Source: Salinicola peritrichatus
Lineage (GTDB): Bacteria; Pseudomonadota; Gammaproteobacteria; Pseudomonadales; Halomonadaceae
Direction of reading: 5' to 3'
Assembly (NCBI RefSeq): GCF_003206715.1
Contig: NZ_PZJU01000018.1
Span: 223-53,604, forward strand
DNA length: 53,382 nucleotides
In this document: positions 6,374 through 13,901 of the stretch, in pieces
How positions within the stretch are numbered: the stretch's first letter is position 1
How the letters are laid out: the number at the start of each line of letters is the position of its first letter
Notes under the pieces: generated by a model
The model's database searches: none
Told to the model about the DNA's origin: nothing
What the model saw: only the letters and a program-made list of their open reading frames with translations
Program-made: the position numbers and the translations under genes

Positions 6374-8764
6374 TTATTCGGAGCCAGTGGTGGCGTCTCG
6401 CGACCAGCTCCAGTCACGAATCTCCGGCGGGTCATCGAAGTGCTCGCGGATATAGTCGTGGTGCCGCGCCAGTTGCGCTTCCAGATGGGTGATGAGTCTG
6501 GCACTGCGGGCGAGCTGACCGTGAACGTAGCGCAGCACATCCAGACAGAGATGAAGTCGGCTGATGCGGTTGAGTACTACCATGTCGAACGGTGTGGTGG
6601 TGGTGCCTTCCTCGAGATAGCCGCGTACATGAAAGCGTTCGGCGGCAGGGCGACCGTGCAGCAGTTGATGGATCACCCCAGGATAGCCATGAAAGGCGAA
6701 CAGCACCGGTCGGCTGGCGGTAAACAGCGATAGGAAGTGCGACTCGCTGATACCGTGGGGATGGCGTTCCGCTGGCGGCAAAATCATCAGGTCGACCACA
6801 TTGACCACGCGAATCCTCAGATCGGGAAGAAAATCGCGTAACAGATCGACCGCCGCCAGCGTCTCCTGGGTGGGAATGTCGCCGGCACAGGCCATGACGA
6901 TATCGGGCTCTTCGCTGCCGCAGTTGCTCGCCCACTTCCAGATACTGCCGCCCCGGGCACAGTGGGAGCGCGCCTCGTCAAGCGTCAGATACTGCAACTG
7001 AGGTTGTTTGTCGATGATAATGGCATTGAGGTAGTTGACGCTTTTCAGGCAGTGTTCGGCCACCGACAGCAGACAATTGGCATCCGGCGGCAGGTAGATG
7101 CGCACCACCGATGGCTGCTTGGTCAGCAGGGCGTCGATGAACCCCGGCCCCTGATGACTGAAGCCATTGTGGTCGTTGCGCCAGCAGGTCGAGGTCAGCA
7201 GGTAGTTGAGCGAAGCGATCGAGGCCCGCCAGGGGACATCCCGAGCATGTTCCAGCCACTTGGCATGCTGAGTGGCCATGGAATCGACGATGGTGGCGAA
7301 AGCCTCATAACTGGCGAACAGGCCGTGGCGCCCGGTGAGCAGGTAGCCCTCTAGCCAGCCGTGGCAGCTGTGCTCGCTAAGCACTTCCATGACCCGTCCC
7401 TGGGGCGAGACATGATCGTCGTCGGGGAGGGTTCTGGCAACCAGGCAGCGGTCGCTGGCCTCGAACACTGCCCCCAGCCGATTAGAGTTGGTCTCATCCG
7501 GACAGAACAAGCGGAAATTGCGAGGATTGTCGTGATAGATATCGCGCAGCATGGCGCCCAGTACCCGGGTGGATTCATGGCGCCGACGCGCACGCCGGGC
7601 GGGATCGATGGGCAGTGCATACTCGCTCAGGTTCCGCAGTTCGAGCGCTATGCTCAGCCGGCCGCCGTTGGCGTGCGGATTCGAGCCCATGCGTCGCCGA
7701 CCTTCGGGCGCCAACGCCAGGATCTCGGGCGCCGGTCGGCCAGCCTCATCGAACAGTGTCTCGGGCCGGTAACTGGCCAGCCACTGCTCGAGCTGGCGCA
7801 GATGTTCAGGGTGGTTTTCCACTCCAGCAAGCGGTACCTGGTGGGCGCGGAAGGTGCCCTCCACCGGTTTGCCATCCACCTGTTCGGGGCCGGTCCAACC
7901 CTTGGGCGTGCGCAATATGATCATCGGCCATACCGGTAGTTGCTGCAGTCCATCGCGACGGGCCCGTTGTTGGATGGCGGCGATATCGTCGAACGCTTCT
8001 TCCAGTGCCATGGCCAGTGCCTGATGTACCTCGGTCGGGTCATCGCCGCAGACAAAGCGTGGCGCATAGCCGTGCCCTGCGAACAGCCGGCTCAAGGCTG
8101 TGTTGCTCTGACGCCCCAGCACCGTGGGGCCGGCAATCTTGTAGCCGTTGAGATGCAGTATTGGCAGTACCGCGCCATCGCGCTCGGGGTTGAGAAATCG
8201 CACGCCCTTCCACGAACCTTCCAGCGGTGCGGTCTCCGCCTCGCCATCACCGATCACGGCGGTGGCGATCAGCTCCGGGTTATCGAATACCGCGCCGAAG
8301 GCGTGCATCAGCACGTAGCCGAGTTCGCCACCTTCATGAATGGAGCCTGGGGTGGGTACGCTGACGTGACTGGGGACACCGCCTGGCGTCGAGAACTGAC
8401 GAAACAGTTTCAGCATACCGGTGGCATCCCGGGGGATGTCGGGAAAGTGCTCGCTGTAACTGCCTTCCAGCCAGACATTGGCGAGTAGCGCCGGTCCACC
8501 GTGGCCGGGCCCGGTCAGATAGAGCATGTCGAGATCGCGTTCGTGGATCAGCCGGTTGAGGTGAGCATAGATCAGATTGAGACCCGGCGAGGTACCCCAG
8601 TGGCCCAGCAGGCGTGGCTTGATGTGCTCGACCGTCAGTGGATCGCGCAGCAGTGGATTGGCCTGCAGATAGATTTGGCCCACCGTCAGATAATTGGCGG
8701 CGCGCCACCAGGCATTGATGCGTGCAAGCTCCCGTTCGTCCAGGAGTGGTTGGGTATCGGACAT
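6374..8764 (-). CDS. xfp: Xylulose-5-phosphate/fructose-6-phosphate phosphoketolase
   Basis: 796 residues, the usual length for the family. It uses thiamine diphosphate to split xylulose-5-P or fructose-6-P with phosphate into acetyl phosphate plus glyceraldehyde-3-P or erythrose-4-P. Visible motifs: [20 protein letters not shown] near residue 55, [11 protein letters not shown] (about 82-92), [13 protein letters not shown] (about 137-149), and the ThDP/Mg motif [14 protein letters not shown] (from about 172; Ala replaces the commoner Gly after Thr). The start is placed at 8764, where GAGG precedes the ATG; an upstream ATG at 8815 has no ribosome site. The gene follows the alcohol dehydrogenase by 54 bp and is probably co-transcribed from the FNR-controlled promoter at 9966-9938. 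The acetyl phosphate can feed acetate kinase (37321). Confidence 0.95.
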   Translation of the reverse strand: MSDTQPLLDERELARINAWWRAANYLTVGQIYLQANPLLRDPLTVEHIKPRLLGHWGTSPGLNLIYAHLNRLIHERDLDMLYLTGPGHGGPALLANVWLEGSYSEHFPDIPRDATGMLKLFRQFSTPGGVPSHVSVPTPGSIHEGGELGYVLMHAFGAVFDNPELIATAVIGDGEAETAPLEGSWKGVRFLNPERDGAVLPILHLNGYKIAGPTVLGRQSNTALSRLFAGHGYAPRFVCGDDPTEVHQALAMALEEAFDDIAAIQQRARRDGLQQLPVWPMIILRTPKGWTGPEQVDGKPVEGTFRAHQVPLAGVENHPEHLRQLEQWLASYRPETLFDEAGRPAPEILALAPEGRRRMGSNPHANGGRLSIALELRNLSEYALPIDPARRARRRHESTRVLGAMLRDIYHDNPRNFRLFCPDETNSNRLGAVFEASDRCLVARTLPDDDHVSPQGRVMEVLSEHSCHGWLEGYLLTGRHGLFASYEAFATIVDSMATQHAKWLEHARDVPWRASIASLNYLLTSTCWRNDHNGFSHQGPGFIDALLTKQPSVVRIYLPPDANCLLSVAEHCLKSVNYLNAIIIDKQPQLQYLTLDEARSHCARGGSIWKWASNCGSEEPDIVMACAGDIPTQETLAAVDLLRDFLPDLRIRVVNVVDLMILPPAERHPHGISESHFLSLFTASRPVLFAFHGYPGVIHQLLHGRPAAERFHVRGYLEEGTTTTPFDMVVLNRISRLHLCLDVLRYVHGQLARSARLITHLEAQLARHHDYIREHFDDPPEIRDWSWSRDATTGSE

Positions 8765-8818
8765 GGCGACCTCGTCGCTTTTTGCAATCATGCCGGACAT
8801 TGGCCCGGCGTTCATTGA

Positions 8819-9892
8819 TCACGGCGTGATGGCGACCTTGAGAACACCATCACGCTGGTGAGCGAACAGGTCGTAGGCCTCGACGATGTCGTCGAGGGCG
8901 TAGCGATGCGTGACCAGCGAGGCGGTATCGACTCGCCCCGCCGATACGACATCGACTAATCGGCGCATGCGCTCTTTTCCACCGGGGCACAGCGAGGTGA
9001 CGATACGGTGATCGCCGAGGCCGGAACAAAAGGCGTCGAGCGGCAGGGTCAAGTCGCTGGAGTAGACTCCAAGGCTGGAGAGCGTGCCGCCGGGCTTGAG
9101 CACGCGCAATGCCGACTCGAAGGTGGCCTGGGTGCCCAGCGCCTCGATTGCCGCATCGACGCCGCGGCCGCCGGTGAGCTTGAGAATCTCGCTGATGACG
9201 TCGACCTCGTGAAAGTTCAGTGTGACATCGGCGCCCATGTTGCGCGAGATGGCCAGGCGCTGGTCGATACCATCGACCGCGATGATGCAACTCGCGCCGT
9301 GCAGCCGGGCGCCGGCGGTTGCGCATAGTCCGATCGGCCCCTGGGCGAAGATCGCCACGATATCGCCGATGCCGATAGCGGCACTTTCAGCCCCGACGAA
9401 ACCGGTCGACATGATGTCGGGGCACATCAGCACTTGCTCGTCGTTGAGTCCGTCGGGGATCGGCGCTAGGTTAGCTTGGGCATCGGGGACCCGTACATAC
9501 TCGGCTTGAACCCCATCGATGGTATTGCCAAAGCGCCAGCCGCCCATCGGCTTGTAGCCGTGGCCGTGGCCTCCTCCATCCTGCGCCGGATGGCCGTCCT
9601 GGCAGGCGAAGGAGGTGAAACCCGGACAGATCGCCCCGGCGATGACGCGCTGGCCCTCGTAATAGCCCTGCAAATTGGCGCCAAGCTTCTCGATGACGCC
9701 GACTGGTTCATGGCCAACGGTCAGCCCCGGTGTGACTGGATACTCACCCTTCAAGATGTGCACATCGGTGCCGCAGATGGTGGTTGTCGTGATACGCATC
9801 AAGGCATCGTCGGGGCCGATGGCGGGCAACGGTTTCTCGGTCAGCTCGATGCGACCAGGTTCGACATAGACAGCGGCTTTCATCGTGGTCAT
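8819..9892 (-). CDS. Zinc-dependent alcohol dehydrogenase, secondary-alcohol type
   Basis: 357 residues of the medium-chain dehydrogenase family. Catalytic zinc ligands appear as Cys40, His61-Glu62 and Asp159 (MCPDIMSTGF). The four-Cys structural zinc loop is absent. The C-terminal CPGGKERMRRLVDVVSAGRV and the DIMSTGF segment closely resemble bacterial isopropanol (secondary alcohol) dehydrogenases. Those enzymes prefer NADP, but here strand 2 of the Rossmann fold ends in Asp207 (IIAVDG), suggesting NAD. The dinucleotide loop is AQGPIG. The start at 9892 is supported by GGAGACAAGCC before the ATG. First gene of the adh-xfp operon, with an FNR site at the -41.5 position; probably re-oxidises NADH under low oxygen. 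Confidence 0.88.
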   Translation of the reverse strand: MTTMKAAVYVEPGRIELTEKPLPAIGPDDALMRITTTTICGTDVHILKGEYPVTPGLTVGHEPVGVIEKLGANLQGYYEGQRVIAGAICPGFTSFACQDGHPAQDGGGHGHGYKPMGGWRFGNTIDGVQAEYVRVPDAQANLAPIPDGLNDEQVLMCPDIMSTGFVGAESAAIGIGDIVAIFAQGPIGLCATAGARLHGASCIIAVDGIDQRLAISRNMGADVTLNFHEVDVISEILKLTGGRGVDAAIEALGTQATFESALRVLKPGGTLSSLGVYSSDLTLPLDAFCSGLGDHRIVTSLCPGGKERMRRLVDVVSAGRVDTASLVTHRYALDDIVEAYDLFAHQRDGVLKVAITP

Positions 9893-9937
9893 GGCTTGTC
9901 TCCTGCGCTCAATGGGGCATTGTCCGAGGACGGAATC

Positions 9938-9943
9938 AGTATC
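9938..9943 (-). promoter_or_regulatory. Predicted -10 element of the adh-xfp promoter
   Basis: GATACT on the minus strand. Its position puts the predicted start of transcription near 9931 and the FNR site at 9966-9979 centred at about -41.5, the class II activator position for FNR. Confidence 0.55.
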
Positions 9944-9965
9944 CGGCGGGACGCACATCGTCGAT

Positions 9966-9979
9966 TTGACTTGGATCAA
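9966..9979 (-). promoter_or_regulatory. FNR/ANR binding site for adh-xfp
   Basis: TTGACTTGGATCAA matches the FNR consensus TTGAT-N4-ATCAA with one change. It is centred at about -41.5 from the inferred start of transcription of the alcohol dehydrogenase. Confidence 0.8.
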
Positions 9980-10029
9980 GCCGGCATCGGCGGTATCCGG
10001 AAGCCGTTGGCTTTTGCGCTGGTCGATTC

Positions 10030-10043
10030 TTGATCCGGATCAA
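10030..10043 (+). promoter_or_regulatory. FNR/ANR binding site for the otsA fragment
   Basis: TTGATCCGGATCAA is a perfect match to the FNR consensus and a perfect palindrome. It lies about 95 bp upstream of the otsA start codon with a possible -10 (GATGGT, 10065-10070) at activator distance. It could also act on the divergent adh-xfp operon. Confidence 0.85.
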
Positions 10044-10137
10044 GGGGCATTCCGGGATCGCAAGGATGGTGATAGTCGGTCTGTCCGAAACGCGGTCAGT
10101 CGCCGGCATTCCAGCCATGATAATGGAGGATCCGGAG

Positions 10138-10248
10138 ATGAGTAGAGAGCGTCTGGTGATGGTGTCGAATCGAGTGCCGGCAAGCGATGGAAGTGCCGCA
10201 GCGGGTGGGTTGGCCGTGGGGCTCGATGCGGCCCTCAAGGCCAGCGCC
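10138..10248 (+). pseudogene. otsA: Trehalose-6-phosphate synthase, N-terminal fragment
   Basis: GGAGGA precedes an ATG and the frame reads MSRERLVMVSNRVPASDGSA followed by AAGGLAVGLDAALKAS. This is the N-terminus of OtsA, including the conserved VSNR and GGLAVGL loop that contacts the substrates. After about 37 residues the sequence switches into the inverted, broken anr copy; the frame stays open to 10350 as an unrelated tail. More than 90% of the enzyme (normally about 460 residues) is missing, so no synthase activity is possible. The FNR site upstream suggests the intact gene was once induced at low oxygen. Confidence 0.85.
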
Positions 10249-10771
10249 GTGCCAGATCAGCAGAAAGCTTGCCATTCGCTCGTCGGCGCTTTTACGGTCA
10301 AGCGGATCAGACGTCGATCATCGCCCATGCCCTGGCTCATGCTGCGATAAAGTTGATTGCGCAACGCCGGTAAACGCTCGGTCAATACAACCAATTGATG
10401 GAACGGGATTTCACAGACCGTCGCCCGCTCCAGAGCGATAATGAAGCTCACATGGCTGCCTTCAGAGATGCTTTCCAGCCCCATCAGTTCGTCCGGTAGG
10501 TGAAAGTGGGTGATCTGTTCTACGCCTTCCTGATCGAGAACGACCTGTTTGAAGCTACCGGAACGGACTGCGAAGGCCTCGGAGAAAGGCTCCTCCCTGG
10601 CGGCAGAGGACTTCACCGCGAATCAGGGAGACCGGCGCTTGATGATGGCATCGAACTCTTCCATGGCCTGCACTTTCAGTGCCATGGCAAACATAACGAA
10701 CTGAGACTACAAGTGCGACAGTGGATGCCGGGCCCGGGATGGTGCGAGCCGCCGATGGGTGATAAGGACAT
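10249..10771 (-). pseudogene. Second anr/fnr copy, truncated and frameshifted
   Basis: From an ATG at 10771 the minus strand encodes MSLSPIGG, then the same Cys cluster as the intact gene (HCRTCSLSSLC). A one-base deletion just after this breaks the frame; a stop and further indels follow before homology resumes as EEPFSEAFAVRSGSFKQVVL and continues through CEIPFHQLVVLTERLPALRN. The copy ends abruptly at the junction with the otsA fragment, before the helix-turn-helix. It therefore cannot bind DNA. It is clearly a diverged duplicate of the anr gene at 5057-5830. Confidence 0.9.
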
Positions 10772-10975
10772 GGCGCTATCCCTTGCTCCGTGGCTGATCA
10801 ATCGATGTCGAATTTGTGAGCCCGGGCGTAAGGATAACGACTGACACGAGTCCCAAGCGCAACGGAGGCAGTAGAGTGAGTAAAGCGAGGAAAAGAAAAA
10901 AGACAAGGGCTGCCATCAGGGCATGTTGAAATCGAGAGGCAAACGCTTTGGATTCAATGGATTAATGAATTTAAA
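10250..10975 (-). repeat. Long direct repeat, degraded copy
   Basis: Homologous and in the same orientation as 5330-6040, covering anr codons before the DNA-binding domain and about 200 bp of upstream sequence. The pair flanks xfp, adh and the otsA stub. Confidence 0.8.
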
Positions 10976-11147
10976 ATAATTCATATATTAATGATTTTAC
11001 ATGAATTTCTCGTATCTTTCATTCGATCCGCTCACTATCGCAACATACCGCCACGATCCTACTATCAAGTCCCGCAGCTTTTCGCCGATGGGAAACCCTG
11101 GAGTCTCATCGTCATCTGCCTGTCCGAATCGATCGGTTGCTGTGGAT

Positions 11148-11161
11148 TTGATCCCGATCAA
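11148..11161 (+). promoter_or_regulatory. FNR/ANR binding site, orphan promoter
   Basis: TTGATCCCGATCAA is a perfect match to the FNR consensus. A possible -10 (CATAGC, about 11182-11187) lies at the right distance. No intact gene follows within 500 bp; only the 13-codon frame at 11273 and the 17-bp repeats lie downstream. Confidence 0.75.
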
Positions 11162-11202
11162 GATTCTCCAGCCAGCAATGCCATAGCATGGTCCCGTCAC
11201 TT

Positions 11203-11258
11203 CGGTTCGATACTATATCCGGTTCGACACTACATCCGGTTCGATACTACATCCGGTT
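11203..11258. repeat. 17-bp tandem repeat, 3.3 copies
   Basis: Unit CGGTTCGATACTACATC at 11203-11219, 11220-11236 and 11237-11253, with one or two changes in the first two copies, followed by a partial unit CGGTT. It starts about where transcription from the orphan FNR promoter would begin. Confidence 0.9.
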
Positions 11259-11593
11259 AAAAGGATAGAGACATGCCTGAGATAATGAGAGGATCCGTAA
11301 ATTTGGGAGAGTAATATCGGAGCGGCGCCGGAGACTGGATTTATATTGTCCGGTACTCAAGATAGAAGATGTCGGCAAAGTCAGCGGTGATGATAATCGA
11401 AGTTGTCATGCAGGAATAAAACATGGTGGATTTTACTGCTAGGATTTCCCCGGCATGGAATGGGTATGCCTGCATCCGGGAAGACTCCCGAATTATTGGA
11501 TACCGGCAATTCCGGCTTAGCCCAATGAATGTAAGGTGTGCTAGGAAGACAGCGCCATGGCAGATTCAATTTTGGTTGGAAATTGGCGCATTT

Positions 11594-11607
11594 TTGATAT
11601 GGATCAA
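11594..11607 (+). promoter_or_regulatory. FNR/ANR binding site for the HAD/trehalose-phosphatase gene
   Basis: TTGATATGGATCAA is a perfect FNR consensus match, 100 bp upstream of the start codon. A weak -10 (AATGAT, 11629-11634) lies at activator distance. Two palindromes follow in the predicted leader: ATGGGTTAAACCCAT (11641-11655) and CGCCATATGGCG (11682-11693). Confidence 0.8.
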
Positions 11608-11706
11608 GTTGGCCATTCTCATAGGGAGAATGATGGAAAAATGGGTTAAACCCATGCGAGTTTCATGCATTCGCCTGAGAGCGCCATATGGCGTAGGAGC
11701 TACCAA

Positions 11707-13269
11707 ATGCTTACTTTACGTCTATCCGATAACAATACGAGCTTTGATGAGGGAAAGCTTATCGAGGCTTGTGTTTTCGATCTCGATGGTGTCGTCACGC
11801 GGACACAAAAGCTACATTGCCAAGCGTGGAAATCTATATTCGATGATTATTTGAAATCCAGAACCGCCCGCCATAATAAATCCTTTATACCCTTCGATGC
11901 GGAAAAAGACTACTGGCTTCATGTCGATGGTCGATCACCTGTTGAAGGAGTCAAACGGTTTTTGACATCAAGATCGATGATTTTACCAGAAGGCAATGAA
12001 AATGATTCGGTCGAGCAAGAAACCGTTCAGGGGCTGGCAAATAAAAAAGACGAGCTATTCCGTATGTTGCTGGAGCGCGATGGTGTAGAGGTTATCGAAA
12101 CGACTGTCGTGTTCATTCGTAGCATCAGGGCGGCAGGCCTGAAATCGGCACTGGTGTCATCGAGTCGAAATGCACGACAGGTTCTAGATAAGGCCGGTTT
12201 GACGGGACTGTTCGATGTGTGCATCGATGGGGTCGAGGCAGAAGTACAAAGGTTGCATGGCAAGCCCAGTCCGGATGTTTATCGTTATGCCGCTAAAAAA
12301 CTGAACCTTGAACCGATCCGGTTGTTAACGATTGAAGGGACGCTATCAGGTATCGAATCCGCTAAGTCCGCCGGATATGGATTGATTGTGGCAATTGGCG
12401 GTGATGGGAAAAGATCGGTTTTGATTCAACATGGCGCGGACATGGTTATTACCGACTTGATGGAGTTGCATCGATCGGATCTCTTTCGACAATCTGGCGT
12501 TAATCAATACTTTTCCATCATTGTAAGACGACTGGAAAACAAGGCTCCGGCTATATTTCTAGACTATGATGGCGCCTTGAGACCAATGATAGCGCGTCCG
12601 GAGATGGCTCTACTCGATATAACCATGCGGGAAACCCTGGATCGGCTGTCCAAAAAAGTCTTTATCGGCATAATTAGTAGCCGTGATCTATACGATGTCG
12701 CGGATCTCATGGGGTCGGATAATCTTGTATATACAGGTAGCCACGGCCTGGATATAGCGGAACCGAATGGCATTCGTATGGAATGCCCGGAGGCCATCGA
12801 ACATCTCCCCATACTGGATTGGGCGGAACGTCGACTTAGACGGCAGTTGGCGACAGTCGAAGGAGTGATTGTCGAACGTAAGCGGTTCTCGATTGCCGTA
12901 CATTACCGGTTGGTGTCTTCGGAAAATGTCAATGCGATTGATAATCTGGTGGCCAGAGTCATTGAGATGGCATTGCCCGCCTTGCGTCGGACTGGTGGAA
13001 AAAAGACCTTTGAAATCAGGCCGGCGGTGGAATGGGATAAAGGAAAAGCGCTGTTGTGGTTGTTGAAAACTTTGGATGTGAATAGTTCAAGGCTATTGCC
13101 GTTCTGTATCGGTGGCGATGAGGCGGATGAAGACGCCTTCGATGTGTCGCAGGGAAAAAATGGCATTGGGGTGATTGTTTTTTCGGTATCCTCTTTGACA
13201 ACTGCATGCTTCCGCCTAAATGATGTTGCGGACGTGAAAACCGTTCTAGACCGTCTAGCAAACTATTGA
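11707..13269 (+). CDS. Fusion of HAD (beta-phosphoglucomutase-like) and trehalose-phosphatase domains
   Basis: 520 residues; TAGGAG lies 7 nt before the ATG chosen. The N-terminal HAD domain (about 20-240) has FDLDGVV (Asp25, Asp27), the Ser loop LVSSSR (150-154) and the Lys motif GKPSPDVY (Lys186), but the acidic metal motif, usually E-D, reads IEG (Glu210, Gly211). The C-terminal OtsB-like domain (about 282-515) keeps VERKRFSIAVHYR, KKTFEIRP, WDKGKAL and DEDAF, but its catalytic DxDxT reads DYDGA (Ala290), and the GDDxTDE metal motif reads GGDEADE. Both active sites thus look altered. The gene is AT-rich: line 11881-11940 is 28/60 GC against 39/60 in 16981-17040. It may once have formed a trehalose or sugar-phosphate pathway with the otsA now truncated upstream. 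Confidence 0.8.
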   Translation: MLTLRLSDNNTSFDEGKLIEACVFDLDGVVTRTQKLHCQAWKSIFDDYLKSRTARHNKSFIPFDAEKDYWLHVDGRSPVEGVKRFLTSRSMILPEGNENDSVEQETVQGLANKKDELFRMLLERDGVEVIETTVVFIRSIRAAGLKSALVSSSRNARQVLDKAGLTGLFDVCIDGVEAEVQRLHGKPSPDVYRYAAKKLNLEPIRLLTIEGTLSGIESAKSAGYGLIVAIGGDGKRSVLIQHGADMVITDLMELHRSDLFRQSGVNQYFSIIVRRLENKAPAIFLDYDGALRPMIARPEMALLDITMRETLDRLSKKVFIGIISSRDLYDVADLMGSDNLVYTGSHGLDIAEPNGIRMECPEAIEHLPILDWAERRLRRQLATVEGVIVERKRFSIAVHYRLVSSENVNAIDNLVARVIEMALPALRRTGGKKTFEIRPAVEWDKGKALLWLLKTLDVNSSRLLPFCIGGDEADEDAFDVSQGKNGIGVIVFSVSSLTTACFRLNDVADVKTVLDRLANY

Positions 13270-13323
13270 AAGCCGTCCGTCCGGCAGCGCACTCATGGAA
13301 TGTTCTCCGTCCCGTCGTGAACC

Positions 13324-13337
13324 TTGACCCAGATCAA
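13324..13337 (+). promoter_or_regulatory. FNR/ANR binding site for hsp20
   Basis: TTGACCCAGATCAA, one change from the FNR consensus, centred 84 bp before the hsp20 start codon. No good -10 is evident at the class II distance. Confidence 0.7.
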
Positions 13338-13414
13338 GTCTGGGTTCACCCATCGGCGCAAACTGAGCATGGCTTCGGCCACTTTCATAGCCCTGGACAG
13401 GGAGAGAGCAAGTC

Positions 13415-13831
13415 ATGGAACTAACCACCTGGAATCCTTTCCGCGAAATGGAAGCGTTCTTCGATCGCTATAACCGCAACCGCCCGGCGTCTTCCCGCGA
13501 GGTTTGGGCACCGGCAGTGGATATCAGCGAAACCGACAAGGAGTACGTCATCACAGCGGAACTGGCTGGTATCGACGGCAAGGATGTCGAGATCACGGTA
13601 CAGAACAACGTGCTGACGCTCAGGGGTGAGCGGCATGACACGAAAGAGAGCAAGGACGCCAAGCACCACCTGGTCGAGACCAGCTATGGTCGCTTTTCGC
13701 GCAGTTTCTCGCTGCCATCCGATGTCATCGAGGAGCGGATCAGTGCCAATGGCAAGGACGGCATGTTGACCATCCATGTGCCGAAGGCGGAGATCGCCCC
13801 AGCCAAGAAGATCACCGTGAAGTCGGAATGA
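13415..13831 (+). CDS. Small heat shock protein, Hsp20 family
   Basis: 138 residues with a short N-terminal arm (MELTTWNPFREMEAFFDRYN), an alpha-crystallin domain from about residue 30 to 125 (VDISETDKEYVITAELAGID, VEITVQNNVLTLRGER, the ISANGKDGMLTIHVPKAE strand ending in the A-x-x-x-G-x-L-type motif), and a short tail. It acts as an ATP-independent holdase chaperone in the cytoplasm, forming oligomers. A good ribosome site (GGGAGAGAG) precedes the ATG. The FNR-type site upstream suggests induction at low oxygen rather than, or in addition to, heat. Confidence 0.93.
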   Translation: MELTTWNPFREMEAFFDRYNRNRPASSREVWAPAVDISETDKEYVITAELAGIDGKDVEITVQNNVLTLRGERHDTKESKDAKHHLVETSYGRFSRSFSLPSDVIEERISANGKDGMLTIHVPKAEIAPAKKITVKSE

Positions 13832-13854
13832 GCAGGAAGCGCTGAGACAGGATT

Positions 13855-13892
13855 GCCGCATCGGTTGCATGGTCGGTGCGGTTTTTCTTTTT
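13855..13892 (+). terminator. Rho-independent terminator after hsp20
   Basis: Stem CCGCA (13856-13860) with TGCGG (13877-13881), loop able to pair further, followed directly by TTTTTCTTTTT. It lies 24 bp after the hsp20 stop and just before the 3' end of the convergent ABC permease gene. Confidence 0.75.
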
Positions 13893-13901
13893 ACCATTGC
13901 T

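Larger units (their letters stand above)
10976..11706. other. AT-rich region without a recognisable gene, holding two FNR sites and tandem repeats
   Basis: About 730 bp. It contains FNR sites at 11148-11161 and 11594-11607, a 17-bp tandem repeat at 11203-11258, and a short frame with a ribosome site (AAAGGATAGAG, ATG at 11273, 13 codons: MPEIMRGSVNLGE). Longer frames overlap the start of the next gene and have no family resemblance. A gene that once followed the first FNR promoter may have been lost. Confidence 0.5.

Noticed and set aside
8765-8815. Upstream ATG at 8815 as the phosphoketolase start
   Set aside because: It has no ribosome site, while the ATG at 8764 has GAGG at the right distance and gives a protein of normal family length.
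9893-9979. A longer N-terminus for the alcohol dehydrogenase starting at 9979
   Set aside because: The extension would lie across the predicted -10 and FNR site, and the ATG at 9892 has a clear ribosome site and begins the conserved domain.
10030-10350. A 106-codon frame as a new small gene
   Set aside because: It consists of upstream DNA, the 37-codon otsA stub and antisense anr sequence, so it is a chimeric leftover rather than a coherent gene.
11203-11258. Tandem 17-bp units as a possible CRISPR array
   Set aside because: Units are head to tail with no unique spacers, and no cas genes are present.
11423-11854. A 143-codon frame ahead of and overlapping the HAD/trehalose-phosphatase gene
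   Set aside because: It overlaps the well-supported start at 11707 in another frame, has irregular composition and matches no family I know.
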